Assembly (NCBI RefSeq): GCF_038004425.1
Contig: NZ_JBBORC010000001.1
Location: 3,814,501 to 3,878,500, forward strand
Direction of reading: 5' to 3'
DNA from: Solibacillus sp. FSL W7-1464
GTDB taxonomy: Bacteria; Bacillota; Bacilli; Bacillales_A; Planococcaceae
Length of the DNA stretch: 64,000 bases
Position numbers and translations under genes: made by a program. Below, one piece after another: positions 28,707-37,017 of the stretch (position 1 is the stretch's first letter; every line of letters starts with the position of its first letter). The notes under the pieces were generated by a model. It saw only the letters and a program-made list of their open reading frames with translations. It searched no databases and was not told the origin of the DNA.

Positions 28707-29459
28707 ATGCCCATTCTTGATACAAAAAGATTATTTGAAAAAACAGAGCATCGTGAACTGGCAGCCTATTCAATCATCCAATCCATTTTTCCCCGATTTC
28801 CACCTGAGGCCGTTCAATTTGAACTTTTGCAACAAGGGTTGCTTCAACATGAGGAACTTCGCTTAACATTGGATGTTTGGCAAATAACGAAAAGACTATT
28901 AGAGGAATTGATGGGTTTATGGGACGGACCTGATATACCTGTTGCCATTTTGCCGATAAAAAATGGGTTTGTGAAAAATGGTGTTGCCTATCCCTATGGC
29001 ATTTGTTTGTATGTATCGCCCCGCGTTACGATAAAAGAACTTCACGCGCTGTTTACCCATGAATATCATCATATTTGCAGACGCAGATTTTTAGTAGAAC
29101 CTCCTACATTACTTGATTCACTGCTTATGGAAGGACTGGCCGAGCATGCGGTGGAAAGCTTGTATGGAGCGTATGCATTAAGTTCTTGGACGAAACGCTA
29201 TTCTTTGGAGGAAGTATTAAGTTATTGGGATACGCATTTCACACAAGCATTGCATGTACCGGGTTTACATGAACATCAGTCTTTTTTATTCGGGGATTCG
29301 GCATTAAATTTACCTCCTTGGATCGGATATTGTACCGGATATCGATTGGTGGAAGCCTTTTTACAAAAGAAAGGACCTTATAATGTAAAACAGCTGCTGT
29401 CCATGCCATCTCATTATTTGCTGGAAGGGGCAGGATGGAAAAAGGGAGTAACCGAATAA
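28707..29459 (+). CDS. DUF2268 domain-containing putative zinc protease
   Basis: The 250-residue protein has LFTHEYHHICRRR near residue 118, an HExxH motif for zinc, with MEGLAEHAVES downstream giving a third acidic ligand. This matches DUF2268, predicted Zn-dependent proteases. No signal peptide is seen, so it is probably cytosolic. AAAAAGGAG lies before the ATG at 28707. The open frame extends further upstream, but that part overlaps the minus-strand gene and has no ribosome site. The last codons form the left arm of a terminator. Confidence 0.85.
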   Translation: MPILDTKRLFEKTEHRELAAYSIIQSIFPRFPPEAVQFELLQQGLLQHEELRLTLDVWQITKRLLEELMGLWDGPDIPVAILPIKNGFVKNGVAYPYGICLYVSPRVTIKELHALFTHEYHHICRRRFLVEPPTLLDSLLMEGLAEHAVESLYGAYALSSWTKRYSLEEVLSYWDTHFTQALHVPGLHEHQSFLFGDSALNLPPWIGYCTGYRLVEAFLQKKGPYNVKQLLSMPSHYLLEGAGWKKGVTE

Positions 29460-29480
29460 CTAGTTCCGGTTACTCCCTTT
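29441..29480. terminator. bidirectional terminator overlapping coding end
   Basis: A perfect 14-bp stem (AAAGGGAGTAACCG at 29441-29454 with 29467-29480) lies between convergent genes. The left arm encodes the last residues of the DUF2268 protein (KGVTE). Confidence 0.88.
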
Positions 29481-29484
29481 CATA

Positions 29485-30126
29485 TTATTTTTGAACGACT
29501 GGCTCCGGGTAATCAAAGCCTTTCGTATCCACTTCAACTGTTTTCATCTTTTGATCTTCCAACGGTCTATCATTAGCCTCGCGTTCAGCTGCAACAATCT
29601 CATCGACAGCCTCCATTCCTTCAATTACTTTGCCGAATGCTGCATAGTCACCATCCAAATGCGCTGCTTGCTCGGTCATTATAAAGAATTGAGATCCTGC
29701 CGAATCCGGATCTTGGGAACGAGCCATCGAAATTACGCCGCGCTCATGCGTTAACGCATTTTCGAATCCGTTTGAAGTAAATTCGCCTTTAATTGCATAA
29801 TCAGGGCCACCCATGCCTGTACCATCCGGGTCACCACCTTGTATCATGAAACCGGGAATAACACGATGGAAAATCAGTCCATCATAAAATCCTTCTTCTA
29901 CAAGGGAGATAAAATTGGCCACTGTATTAGGAGCTGTTTTTGGCTCTAGCTCCAAAACGATTTTTTTATCATTTTCCATTGTAATCGTAACAATTGGATT
30001 TTCTGCGACTTCTTCAGCATAATTTACAGTACTCCCCTGCTCTTCATTATCTGCTGATTCCTTACCGCATGCAGCTAAAATGACGATCAGCACTGTAAAT
30101 AAAACAATCTGATAAAACTTCTTCAC
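29485..30126 (-). CDS. cyclophilin-type peptidyl-prolyl isomerase lipoprotein
   Basis: The 213-residue protein has a lipoprotein signal peptide with lipobox LAAC near residue 20, so it is anchored outside the cell. A cyclophilin domain follows with FHRVIPGFMIQGGDPDGTG and SAGSQFFIMTEQAAHLDG, including the catalytic Arg and the FFI strand. It should help fold exported proteins. The start is GTG, about ten bases after AAGGAG. Confidence 0.93.
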   Translation of the reverse strand: MKKFYQIVLFTVLIVILAACGKESADNEEQGSTVNYAEEVAENPIVTITMENDKKIVLELEPKTAPNTVANFISLVEEGFYDGLIFHRVIPGFMIQGGDPDGTGMGGPDYAIKGEFTSNGFENALTHERGVISMARSQDPDSAGSQFFIMTEQAAHLDGDYAAFGKVIEGMEAVDEIVAAEREANDRPLEDQKMKTVEVDTKGFDYPEPVVQK

Positions 30127-30210
30127 TCAAATTCATCTCCTTTTCCAACATACTTCCATCATACTACGGAAGTATAAACAAGAGCATCTACGGGAAACAT
30201 CGTTTTCAAT

Positions 30211-30250
30211 AAAAAACACCTAAAACATCCATTTCAATGTTTTAGGTGTT
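30211..30250 (-). terminator. intrinsic terminator of the zinc alcohol dehydrogenase
   Basis: A perfect 14-bp stem (30215-30228 with 30237-30250) has an eight-base loop. On the minus strand it is followed by six T. The stem ends CACCTA/TAGGTG, like two other hairpins in the window. Confidence 0.9.
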
Positions 30251-30290
30251 GTAGAGAATGTTAATATTTAAATTCCACAGGAAAAGGGAA

Positions 30291-31430
30291 TCAAGGTTTT
30301 AAAATAAATTTAATACTTTGGTCTTCATGATCATGGAATTTCTTATATGCTTCACTCGCCTCAGATAGCGGTACTTTATGGGTAATGATTTCTGTTGGAT
30401 CAATCTTCCCTTCAGCAACCATTTCATAAAGCATTTGACTGTAATGAATTGCTGGTGCTTGACCCATTTTCACGGTTACATTACGTTCGAAAATATTGCC
30501 TAATGGGAACATATTGTATAATGAACCATAAACCCCTGTCAGCTGGATTGTACCAAATTTCCGAACCGATTTTATGCCAACATCAATGGCACTCAGTGTT
30601 CCCCCCTGTAGTTTCAGCTTTTGCTGTGCCTTTTCTACAAGAGACATTTTCCCGTCCATCCCAACACAGTCAATAACTACATCGGCTCCTCCATGTGTAA
30701 GCTCATGTAGGTGATTTCCTACATCATCAAAATCATCAAAATTAAATATTTCTACATTGTTTGTGCGTTTAGCATGCTCTAAACGATAGTTTAAAGGGTC
30801 TACTACCATTACACGCTTCGCACCTTTCATCCATGCAAATTTCTGTACCATTAAGCCGATTGGTCCTGAACCTAGCACAATGACCGTATCGCCCTTTTTA
30901 ACACCCGCATTTTCTACACTCCAATAGGCAGTCGGCAATACATCAGATATAAATAGTAATGCCTCATCTTCTAGTTCACAGTTGTCAGGTACTTTAAATG
31001 GTATGAAGTTCCCGTATGGTACACGTAAATACTCGGCTTGTCCGCCCGGGAAGTCACCATAGCGCTCTGTAAATCCAAAGTATGCACCCGAATCAATTGC
31101 CGGATTTTCGTTGGCATTATCGCATTGGCTTTCCAGCTGATTTTGACAATAAAAGCATTCTCCACACGCAACATTAAAAGGAATAACAACACGATCCCCT
31201 TTTTTAACTTTCGTTACGTCAGGTCCGACTTCCTCCACGATTCCCATTGGTTCATGTCCAATTACAAAATCCTCTCTTGCTGGCATTGCCCCACGATAAA
31301 TATGGAGATCTGACCCGCAAATGGCCGTTGAGGTAATACGTACAATAATGTCATCTGGCTTTTCAATTTTTGCATCCGGAACTTCTTTTACTTCTACTTT
31401 TTTGGCACCTTGATACGTTACTGCTTTCAA
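30291..31430 (-). CDS. zinc-dependent alcohol dehydrogenase (formaldehyde dehydrogenase-like)
   Basis: The 379-residue enzyme has catalytic zinc ligands in AICGSDLHIYRG near residue 37 and GHEPMGIVEEVG near 60. Structural zinc cysteines are in CGECFYCQNQLESQC, and the NAD-binding VLGSGPIGLMVQ is near 185. The insertion and length fit the glutathione-independent formaldehyde dehydrogenase-like branch. Substrate is not certain. The start is TTG after AGGAGGGG. It is monocistronic. Confidence 0.9.
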   Translation of the reverse strand: MKAVTYQGAKKVEVKEVPDAKIEKPDDIIVRITSTAICGSDLHIYRGAMPAREDFVIGHEPMGIVEEVGPDVTKVKKGDRVVIPFNVACGECFYCQNQLESQCDNANENPAIDSGAYFGFTERYGDFPGGQAEYLRVPYGNFIPFKVPDNCELEDEALLFISDVLPTAYWSVENAGVKKGDTVIVLGSGPIGLMVQKFAWMKGAKRVMVVDPLNYRLEHAKRTNNVEIFNFDDFDDVGNHLHELTHGGADVVIDCVGMDGKMSLVEKAQQKLKLQGGTLSAIDVGIKSVRKFGTIQLTGVYGSLYNMFPLGNIFERNVTVKMGQAPAIHYSQMLYEMVAEGKIDPTEIITHKVPLSEASEAYKKFHDHEDQSIKFILKP

Positions 31431-31554
31431 AAAGACCCCTCCTGTTGGATAAATTATTAGAATTAAACTTCAGTAAAGTAATTCTGTAGGTTATATACCC
31501 CCCAGCAAAGAAAATATACATAAAACCAACTATTGCTTAGATGATTGACGGACA

Positions 31555-31596
31555 TAAAAAATGCCCTCAATTGTTAGAGGTGTCTAACAATTGAGG
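31555..31596 (-). terminator. intrinsic terminator of the bpsAB-like pair
   Basis: A perfect 14-bp stem (CCTCAATTGTTAGA at 31565-31578 with 31583-31596) is followed on the minus strand by six T, 30 bp after the bpsB-like stop. Confidence 0.9.
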
Positions 31597-31625
31597 AACA
31601 GTTTGAATTGGATTCATACTTTAAT

Positions 31626-32168
31626 TTATGGCTGTTTAACATTATTACGTTCTAAATAAGCTGTATAGTCTGTCCCTTCTTTTAGCGCTTTCTCCTCCAT
31701 CGGTATGCGAATAGACAGGATAATGAAGTTTAATATAGTGAAACAAATAGCTGTAAAATATGCCTGAAACATAAGTGGCAATACAGCAATTTCTAAACAT
31801 ACTACCAAATAGTTAGGATGACGAATAAAAGAATACGGCCCTTTTGCTACTACATTTGCCCCCGGTAAAATAATAATTTTCGTATTCCAAAAAGGTCCTA
31901 ATGAAACTAGGCACCATACTCTTAACAACTGCAGCATTAAAAATAAAACGAGCCATATATAATGCGGTGTAAATTGTCCACTGAAATAAACTACTTCAAT
32001 AAAAAGGCTTACAAAAAAGCTCGTATGCAGTAATATCATGAATGGATAATGAGAAGCACCTACTTCATATGCTCCTTTAGCAAGCATTAATTTTTCATTT
32101 CTCTTTGCTACAACCAGCTCTACTAATCTTTGAATAATTACAAAAGCTAGTACAATATAAAAAACCAG
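31626..32168 (-). CDS. bpsB: isoprenylcysteine carboxyl methyltransferase family protein (BpsB/YpbQ-like)
   Basis: The membrane protein has four or five hydrophobic segments and the ICMT-family C-terminus GPYSFIRHPNYLVV, with the SAM-site His and Pro. In Bacillus subtilis BpsB methylates the alkylpyrones made by the type III polyketide synthase BpsA, encoded just upstream, as here. The first ATG is at 32087. However, the conserved first helix (VFYIVLAFVIIQRLVEL) is encoded in frame upstream, with no ATG, GTG or TTG. The best start is a CTG at 32168, six bases after GGAGGG and two bases after the synthase stop, giving 180 residues. Confidence 0.78.
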   Translation of the reverse strand: MVFYIVLAFVIIQRLVELVVAKRNEKLMLAKGAYEVGASHYPFMILLHTSFFVSLFIEVVYFSGQFTPHYIWLVLFLMLQLLRVWCLVSLGPFWNTKIIILPGANVVAKGPYSFIRHPNYLVVCLEIAVLPLMFQAYFTAICFTILNFIILSIRIPMEEKALKEGTDYTAYLERNNVKQP

Positions 32169-32169
32169 C

Positions 32170-33251
32170 TTACTCCCTCCATTCCAATAATACGACTTCT
32201 CCGCTAAAACCAGGCCCTAGCGCAACCAACAGACCTAAAGTATCCGCTCTTTTTTCATTTAACATAAATTGCTCCAAAACATACAGAACTGTCGGAGAGG
32301 ACATATTTCCATTTTTTTCAAAATTTCACGTGAAACATCTGTATGTTCCTTTGTTAAATTCAATGTTTCCTCGTAAGCTTGCAACACTTTTTTCCCACCA
32401 GGATGTGCTACAAAATTTACAATTTGCTCAGGTGAAACATCATGCTTATTTAAAAATTCATGGATAAACGGCCCCAGCCACTTAGAAATAATGACCGGTA
32501 TACTCTTTGAAAATACAACATGCAGTCCGCTATTCTTAACATCCCAGCCCATAACATCTTCAGAATCCGGCATCCACTTTGAGCCACGGCCCTTAATATA
32601 TGGGATTGGTACATTTTGCTCCAGCTCAACATCATCACCGCATATAAGGGCACAAGCCGCTCCGTCAGCAAATAAAGAAGTACCTACAAGATTACTTTTA
32701 GAATAATCGTCTTTTTGGAATGTAAGACTGCATAGCTCAACACAAACGACAAGCACCTTGGCGTCCGGATGTGCTTTACAATAGTCATATGCCCTACTAA
32801 TACCTGCCGCTCCCCCTGCACAGCCTAAACCCCATATCGGGATTCTGACTAGTTCATTTGAAAAAGGAAGAATATTCATAACGCGGGCATCAATGCTTGG
32901 CGTTGAAATGCCTGTACTACTAATAAAAATAATGGCATCTATATCTTCGGTAGATAGATCCTGCTGTAAAAAGGAACGATTTGTTAAACATTTTTTTATA
33001 ACTTCTACACTATATTCGGTAGCCAGTTTTATATACAGTTCATTGCGTTCTTCAAATGTATGGTCTTCACGGTACCATTCAGGTGAAACACACAAATTCC
33101 GTGTCTTTATTTCGCCATTTTCAAAAACTTTTAATAATCGTTCTAACTTTGGAATTTTATTTTGGAAAAGCTCTTTCGTCAATTGCTCAATGTTCGTCTG
33201 AGCTAGTGTGAAAGGCGGTGTATGAGTACTTACTGAAGCGATTTTTGGAAT
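32170..33251 (-). pseudogene. bpsA: type III polyketide synthase (BpsA/BcsA-like), frameshifted
   Basis: The product is a chalcone-synthase-like enzyme that would make alkylpyrones from fatty acyl-CoA and malonyl-CoA. Catalytic Cys is near residue 144 (WGLGCAGG) and His near 283 (FVAHPGGKK). The open frame from TTG 33182 stops at 32259 after an unrelated tail. Shifting one base at the A7 run (32312-32318) restores GNMSSPTVLYVLEQF, which holds the catalytic Asn, and continues to a stop at 32170. The N-terminus PKIASVSTHTPPFTLAQ lies upstream of the TTG. It is preceded only by ATT at 33251, eight bases after AAGGAG. It may be a pseudogene, or rely on slippage and an ATT start. Confidence 0.82.
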
Positions 33252-33348
33252 AGTAATTTCTCCTTATACGAGTTATTTTCTTTCAATGTATTGATAAAAA
33301 CGTAAAAATATACAGAAATAGATGGAATTTTTAAGGTCTTATCCATGA

Positions 33349-33396
33349 ATAATAGCACTATCCATTACCTGGACGGTGCTATTAGCTTTTTATTAA
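33349..33396. terminator. hairpin between cotD and the polyketide synthase
   Basis: AATAGCAC and GTGCTATT form the outer stem, and TCC/GGA extends it with one mismatch. T-rich sequence follows on the plus side and a weaker one on the minus side. It probably ends cotD. Confidence 0.5.
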
Positions 33397-33423
33397 TTTT
33401 AGCCATTACTATCGAAGAACAAC

Positions 33424-33765
33424 TTACCAGCCTCTTCGCTTTGAACAACCACAGCCGCCGCCATGCGGTCTATACGGTGTTCCACACATCGTATTAGTTT
33501 CGAAACACTCATTCACAACAGATTGTGTATGAGGGAAATAGTGTTGGTTGTTAATATAATGTTGGTTGACCGTTGTTAAATGTGATGGATGTACATGTGG
33601 CACCACCGTGTTTGATACATTTCTTTGAACATATTGTCTCGTTGGCGAAATTTGCGGTGATGCATACTGAGTTGGTCCTGTTTGTGTTGGCAATTGCTGT
33701 GCATTATTGTAAAACGATTGACCTCTTTCATCATTAAATGAATTAAACCAGTTTCTATTAGTCAA
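33424..33765 (-). CDS. cotD: CotD family spore coat protein
   Basis: The 113-residue protein is rich in His, Asn, Gln and Tyr. Its core VVPHVHPSHLTTVNQHYINN and HYFPHTQSVVNECFET resemble the inner-coat protein CotD of Bacillus. The C-terminus is Gly/Cys-rich with a basic end. It should assemble in the spore coat during late sporulation, in the mother cell. The start is TTG after AAGGAGG. The gene supports a spore-forming host. Confidence 0.85.
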   Translation of the reverse strand: MTNRNWFNSFNDERGQSFYNNAQQLPTQTGPTQYASPQISPTRQYVQRNVSNTVVPHVHPSHLTTVNQHYINNQHYFPHTQSVVNECFETNTMCGTPYRPHGGGCGCSKRRGW

Positions 33766-33935
33766 TTTTATCCTCCTTCCTTCATCTTGATGTATCTCTA
33801 CTAACTTATGAAGGGAATTCGGAATAACCTATTTACTTGCCTATTGTTAAAAAACAAATTTTAAAGAATATGCAGTTATCTATAAAAATAGTGAGTAACA
33901 TCAGGAAAGTAATTGTCTAGTAAAAGTTATGGAAC

Positions 33936-34670
33936 CTATTGTGATAGTGGAGCGTGGAGTTTTTCCCATATTTCTTTTACACCGGCTGATGCATGTCCTT
34001 CCGCATAGTGGATATGCTCATTGTCCGATAATGCCAATATGGCATCACATGCATTTCCAACTGCAATCGCAGGATAACCCAGACTGAAAAGACTGAGATC
34101 ATTTTCGGAATCTCCGGCTACAACAACCTCTCCATTATATTGACACTTGTTAAGTACATATTTCAGCGCAGCACCTTTATTAATATTTGCAGGCAGAATA
34201 TCAACATCTCTTTCACTGCTGAAAATAAGATCAACTGCTAAATTATGTTGCCTGATCGCTTGCTTAAGTATTTGAACTTGCCTATCACTTGCAAAATAGG
34301 CCAGTCGCCAAGGTGTATCTATCGGCTGTCTGGCAATATCAATGGATTTTGCTATCGTATTAACCTGTTCAAAGTCTTCCTGCTTTATGTTGCCTGCCCA
34401 TTCCTGATCAAGCTCATATGAGGGACCAAGATAAATCGAAGCTCCAACATCACATATTAAAATGTCCGGTTTTGGCAGTTGTTCACGTTCGATTAAATCA
34501 ATCGCGGACTGTCTATATCTTCCTGTAATATATATAAGAGATGTGTTTTCAAGTGCCAGCGTTTCCCACAATTCAGTATGCGGAACCGTATCACTAACAA
34601 TTGTATTATCTAAATCTGTTGCTAAAACACGAGGTTTAAGGTAAGGAAATGTAAGCATTTTTTCGTTCAT
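33936..34670 (-). CDS. HAD-IIB phosphatase, sucrose-phosphate phosphatase-like
   Basis: The 244-residue protein has HAD motif I LATDLDNTIVSD near residue 15, a conserved ITGRYRQS segment near residue 48, a lysine near 165 (NKGAALKYVL), and GDSENDLSLF near 190. The region between motifs II and IV has the cap of the Cof/S6PP type. It overlaps the preceding glycosyltransferase gene by 35 bases with its own AAAGGAG site, so the two are translationally coupled. The pair resembles sucrose-phosphate or mannosylfructose-phosphate synthase plus phosphatase. The exact sugar is unknown. Confidence 0.82.
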   Translation of the reverse strand: MNEKMLTFPYLKPRVLATDLDNTIVSDTVPHTELWETLALENTSLIYITGRYRQSAIDLIEREQLPKPDILICDVGASIYLGPSYELDQEWAGNIKQEDFEQVNTIAKSIDIARQPIDTPWRLAYFASDRQVQILKQAIRQHNLAVDLIFSSERDVDILPANINKGAALKYVLNKCQYNGEVVVAGDSENDLSLFSLGYPAIAVGNACDAILALSDNEHIHYAEGHASAGVKEIWEKLHAPLSQ

Positions 34671-35844
34671 ACAGCTCCTTTACTTTGCGGGAAATAAGAG
34701 ACCAGTTAAATTCTTCTAGCGCATATTGTTTTGCATCACGACGCATTTTTAATAGTTTAGGCGAGCTATTTAAGAAGTACGCCATGCTATCGCTTATTTT
34801 TTGCATATCTCCTTTAGGTATATGAAGACCTGTTACGCCTGATTTGACGACATCTTTCAGTCCCCCTACATGGGTCGCAATTACAGGACAGCCACAAGCC
34901 TGCGCTTCTGCAGCTACCATACCAAACGATTCATAATGTGAAGGCATAATGGTTGCCAAGGCGCCAGTGTAAAGGTTCTTTAACTGTTTTTCATTTTTGG
35001 GGCCGAGGAATAGCACACGGTCTTCCATTCCTTTTATTGCTTCTTTTAGCGGTTCGCTTATCGGGCAGTAATTCTTTATATCAACCGATTCTGGACACCC
35101 GCCTGCAATAAGCAACTTTACGTTATTCGGAACTTCATGCGTTTTCAGCATATGTCTGAATCCTTTTAAAAGATCAAAAATCCCTTTTGATGTTTCTAAA
35201 CGGCCGGCATAAAAGTAGTATGGAAATTTAAACTGTTCCACTTCTTCGGAGGGTGCCAGATACACTGGCGAAACTCCTACCGGTACAACTGATACAGCAC
35301 TTTTTTTCTTTGTGAAAACTTCAATCTGCTGCTTTTCATTTGGAGTAGTAGCAATAACTACATCCGCTTGCTCCATAATCAGTTTCTCAAAGTGCTTACG
35401 CTTATTTTCTATAAATCCTGTACCTTGCTCTTTTGCAATTGCAAGGGAGTGATTGGTGTGGCACCAGTAAAATGAATATTCTTTCTGCAGATTATATGCT
35501 AGTACTCCTGACAGCCAGTAATGGGTGTGAACAACATCATAGCTGCTAATATCCAGTGCTTCTGTCATTTCTTCATATAATCCAGGAAGTAAAGTAAACA
35601 TCTGCCGCTTATCAACAAAGCCTTTTTGACCACCTGCAAAGCGGTGAACTTTACTACGCTCACCCAACTGTTCAACAGCCGGCTTTTGCTCGTCACTCCA
35701 ATGTGTAACAATATCAACACTGTAACCAAGTCCGTCAAGCTGTAGGGCTAAATGTTTTACATAGTTGTTTTGTCCACCTGCCTGTTTACTTCCAAGCGGA
35801 ATTAAAGGGTCGCCATGATCAGAAATAAATAATATCTTTCTCAA
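34636..35844 (-). CDS. GT4 glycosyltransferase, sucrose-phosphate synthase-like
   Basis: The 402-residue glycosyltransferase has the N-terminal acceptor loop PLGSKQAGGQNNYVKHLA, close to the GGQ motif of sucrose-phosphate, sucrose and mannosylfructose-phosphate synthases. HTHYWLSG is near 105, YAGRLETSKGIFDLLKGF near 230, and the EX7E motif ESFGMVAAE near 310. It would use a nucleotide sugar in the cytosol. It is followed by an overlapping HAD phosphatase, which suggests that a phosphorylated disaccharide is made and then dephosphorylated. The start is TTG after AAAGGATG. Other GT4 roles remain possible. Confidence 0.82.
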   Translation of the reverse strand: MRKILFISDHGDPLIPLGSKQAGGQNNYVKHLALQLDGLGYSVDIVTHWSDEQKPAVEQLGERSKVHRFAGGQKGFVDKRQMFTLLPGLYEEMTEALDISSYDVVHTHYWLSGVLAYNLQKEYSFYWCHTNHSLAIAKEQGTGFIENKRKHFEKLIMEQADVVIATTPNEKQQIEVFTKKKSAVSVVPVGVSPVYLAPSEEVEQFKFPYYFYAGRLETSKGIFDLLKGFRHMLKTHEVPNNVKLLIAGGCPESVDIKNYCPISEPLKEAIKGMEDRVLFLGPKNEKQLKNLYTGALATIMPSHYESFGMVAAEAQACGCPVIATHVGGLKDVVKSGVTGLHIPKGDMQKISDSMAYFLNSSPKLLKMRRDAKQYALEEFNWSLISRKVKELYERKNAYISLP

Positions 35845-36238
35845 ATGAATCTCATCCTTTCGTTCTTAAGCAGCAAATCATAGCTGTAAAACTTTACTGC
35901 TGTCTTGCTGTTTTTAATGAAATGATGGTAATTTTTAGTAAATTACACTTCACTAGCTAGGTAGTATTTATAATTTCTTAAGCTGTCCTTTATTCACGAT
36001 TGACTCAAACACCCTCACACTACCTAGCAAATAATAGAAGAGAGATTAAGGGCATTGAATTTTGCTGTCCAATAAGAATTAATAATTTTTAGCTCGATTG
36101 ATACGTTCCCTAACTGGGCGTAAATTAAACAAAATATTCTAAAAAATAGCACAATTGAAACTTTACTATTATATTAAATAACTAAAATAAGTATAAAATA
36201 CCTATAAAATATATTTATCTTAAGTCCGTACAGCTTAT
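35845..36238. other. intergenic region between ohr and the glycosyltransferase
   Basis: This AT-rich spacer contains a 10-bp inverted repeat, GCTAGGTAGT (35956-35965) with ACTACCTAGC (36019-36028), 53 bases apart. Its orientation and role are unclear. It should hold the promoter of the glycosyltransferase pair. No gene is seen. Confidence 0.4.
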
Positions 36239-36661
36239 TTAAATTACTTCAAGTGCAACTTCAATATTGCCTCTTGTTGCTTTTGAATAAGGACATACTT
36301 CATGCGCTTTATGCACCAGTTCTTCCAGCTGTTCGCGCTCTATATCTGTTCCCTTTACCTGAAGAACAACTCCCAGCTTAAACCCCTGATCTTGTTCATC
36401 TTTTAATAAGCTGACATTAGCTGTTACTTCAGACGTGAATTTAACACGGGCTTTACTTGCCGTTAATTGAAGAGCACTATCAAAACAAGCAGCATACCCC
36501 GAAGCAAATAATTGTTCTGGATTTGTTGCATTTTCAATTTTTTTTGCCCGCGGTGTACCTGGCATTGCTGTTTCAAATTGAATTACCCCATCATCTGACT
36601 GTACTTTCCCTTCACGTCCTCCTGAAGCAGTTGCAATAGCAGTAAATAATTTTTCAGACAT
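36239..36661 (-). CDS. ohr: organic hydroperoxide resistance protein Ohr/OsmC
   Basis: The 140-residue peroxidase has the two reactive cysteines in GYAACFDSAL near residue 58 and HEVCPYSKATRGN near 125. The sequence TASGGREGKVQSDDG near the start is typical of Ohr. It reduces organic hydroperoxides using lipoyl dithiols. Ohr genes are often beside ohrR, but no MarR-type regulator lies nearby here. AAAGGTG precedes the ATG. Confidence 0.93.
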   Translation of the reverse strand: MSEKLFTAIATASGGREGKVQSDDGVIQFETAMPGTPRAKKIENATNPEQLFASGYAACFDSALQLTASKARVKFTSEVTANVSLLKDEQDQGFKLGVVLQVKGTDIEREQLEELVHKAHEVCPYSKATRGNIEVALEVI

Positions 36662-37017
36662 TCCACTTCCACACCTTTCAATTTTAGATACAACTTATCC
36701 TTACCCGGTTTTTCTCTTTTTCAAAAGTTTTTACGTTAATTAATTGTTAATTTTATTATTTGTGAGCAATAAATTATTCAAATCAAAAGATTTTATAGGC
36801 CGATTTATAGTTCTGAAAGATTTGTTTGGAGGCTATTGCTGTCAGACTGAAGCTATATCCTAACGGGTTTTAATAACTATTTTTATATACCGTTTTCCCC
36901 GTAACAATAGTTGGAGTTTAAGGAATCGAAGTATTGATAATAGAGCGATTGCTTATGTTTTGAATTATGGATGGGGGGTATCAACTTACAAGTATTCGTA
37001 TGGGAGGGGATAGTAAT
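36662..37017. other. intergenic region, ohr / M50-like gene
   Basis: This divergent AT-rich spacer has no clear gene, repeat or operator. I looked for an OhrR-like palindrome near ohr and did not find one I would defend. Confidence 0.4.

Noticed and set aside
36662-36760. OhrR operator before ohr
   Set aside because: AT-rich sequence gives several partial palindromes, none long or specific enough to name.
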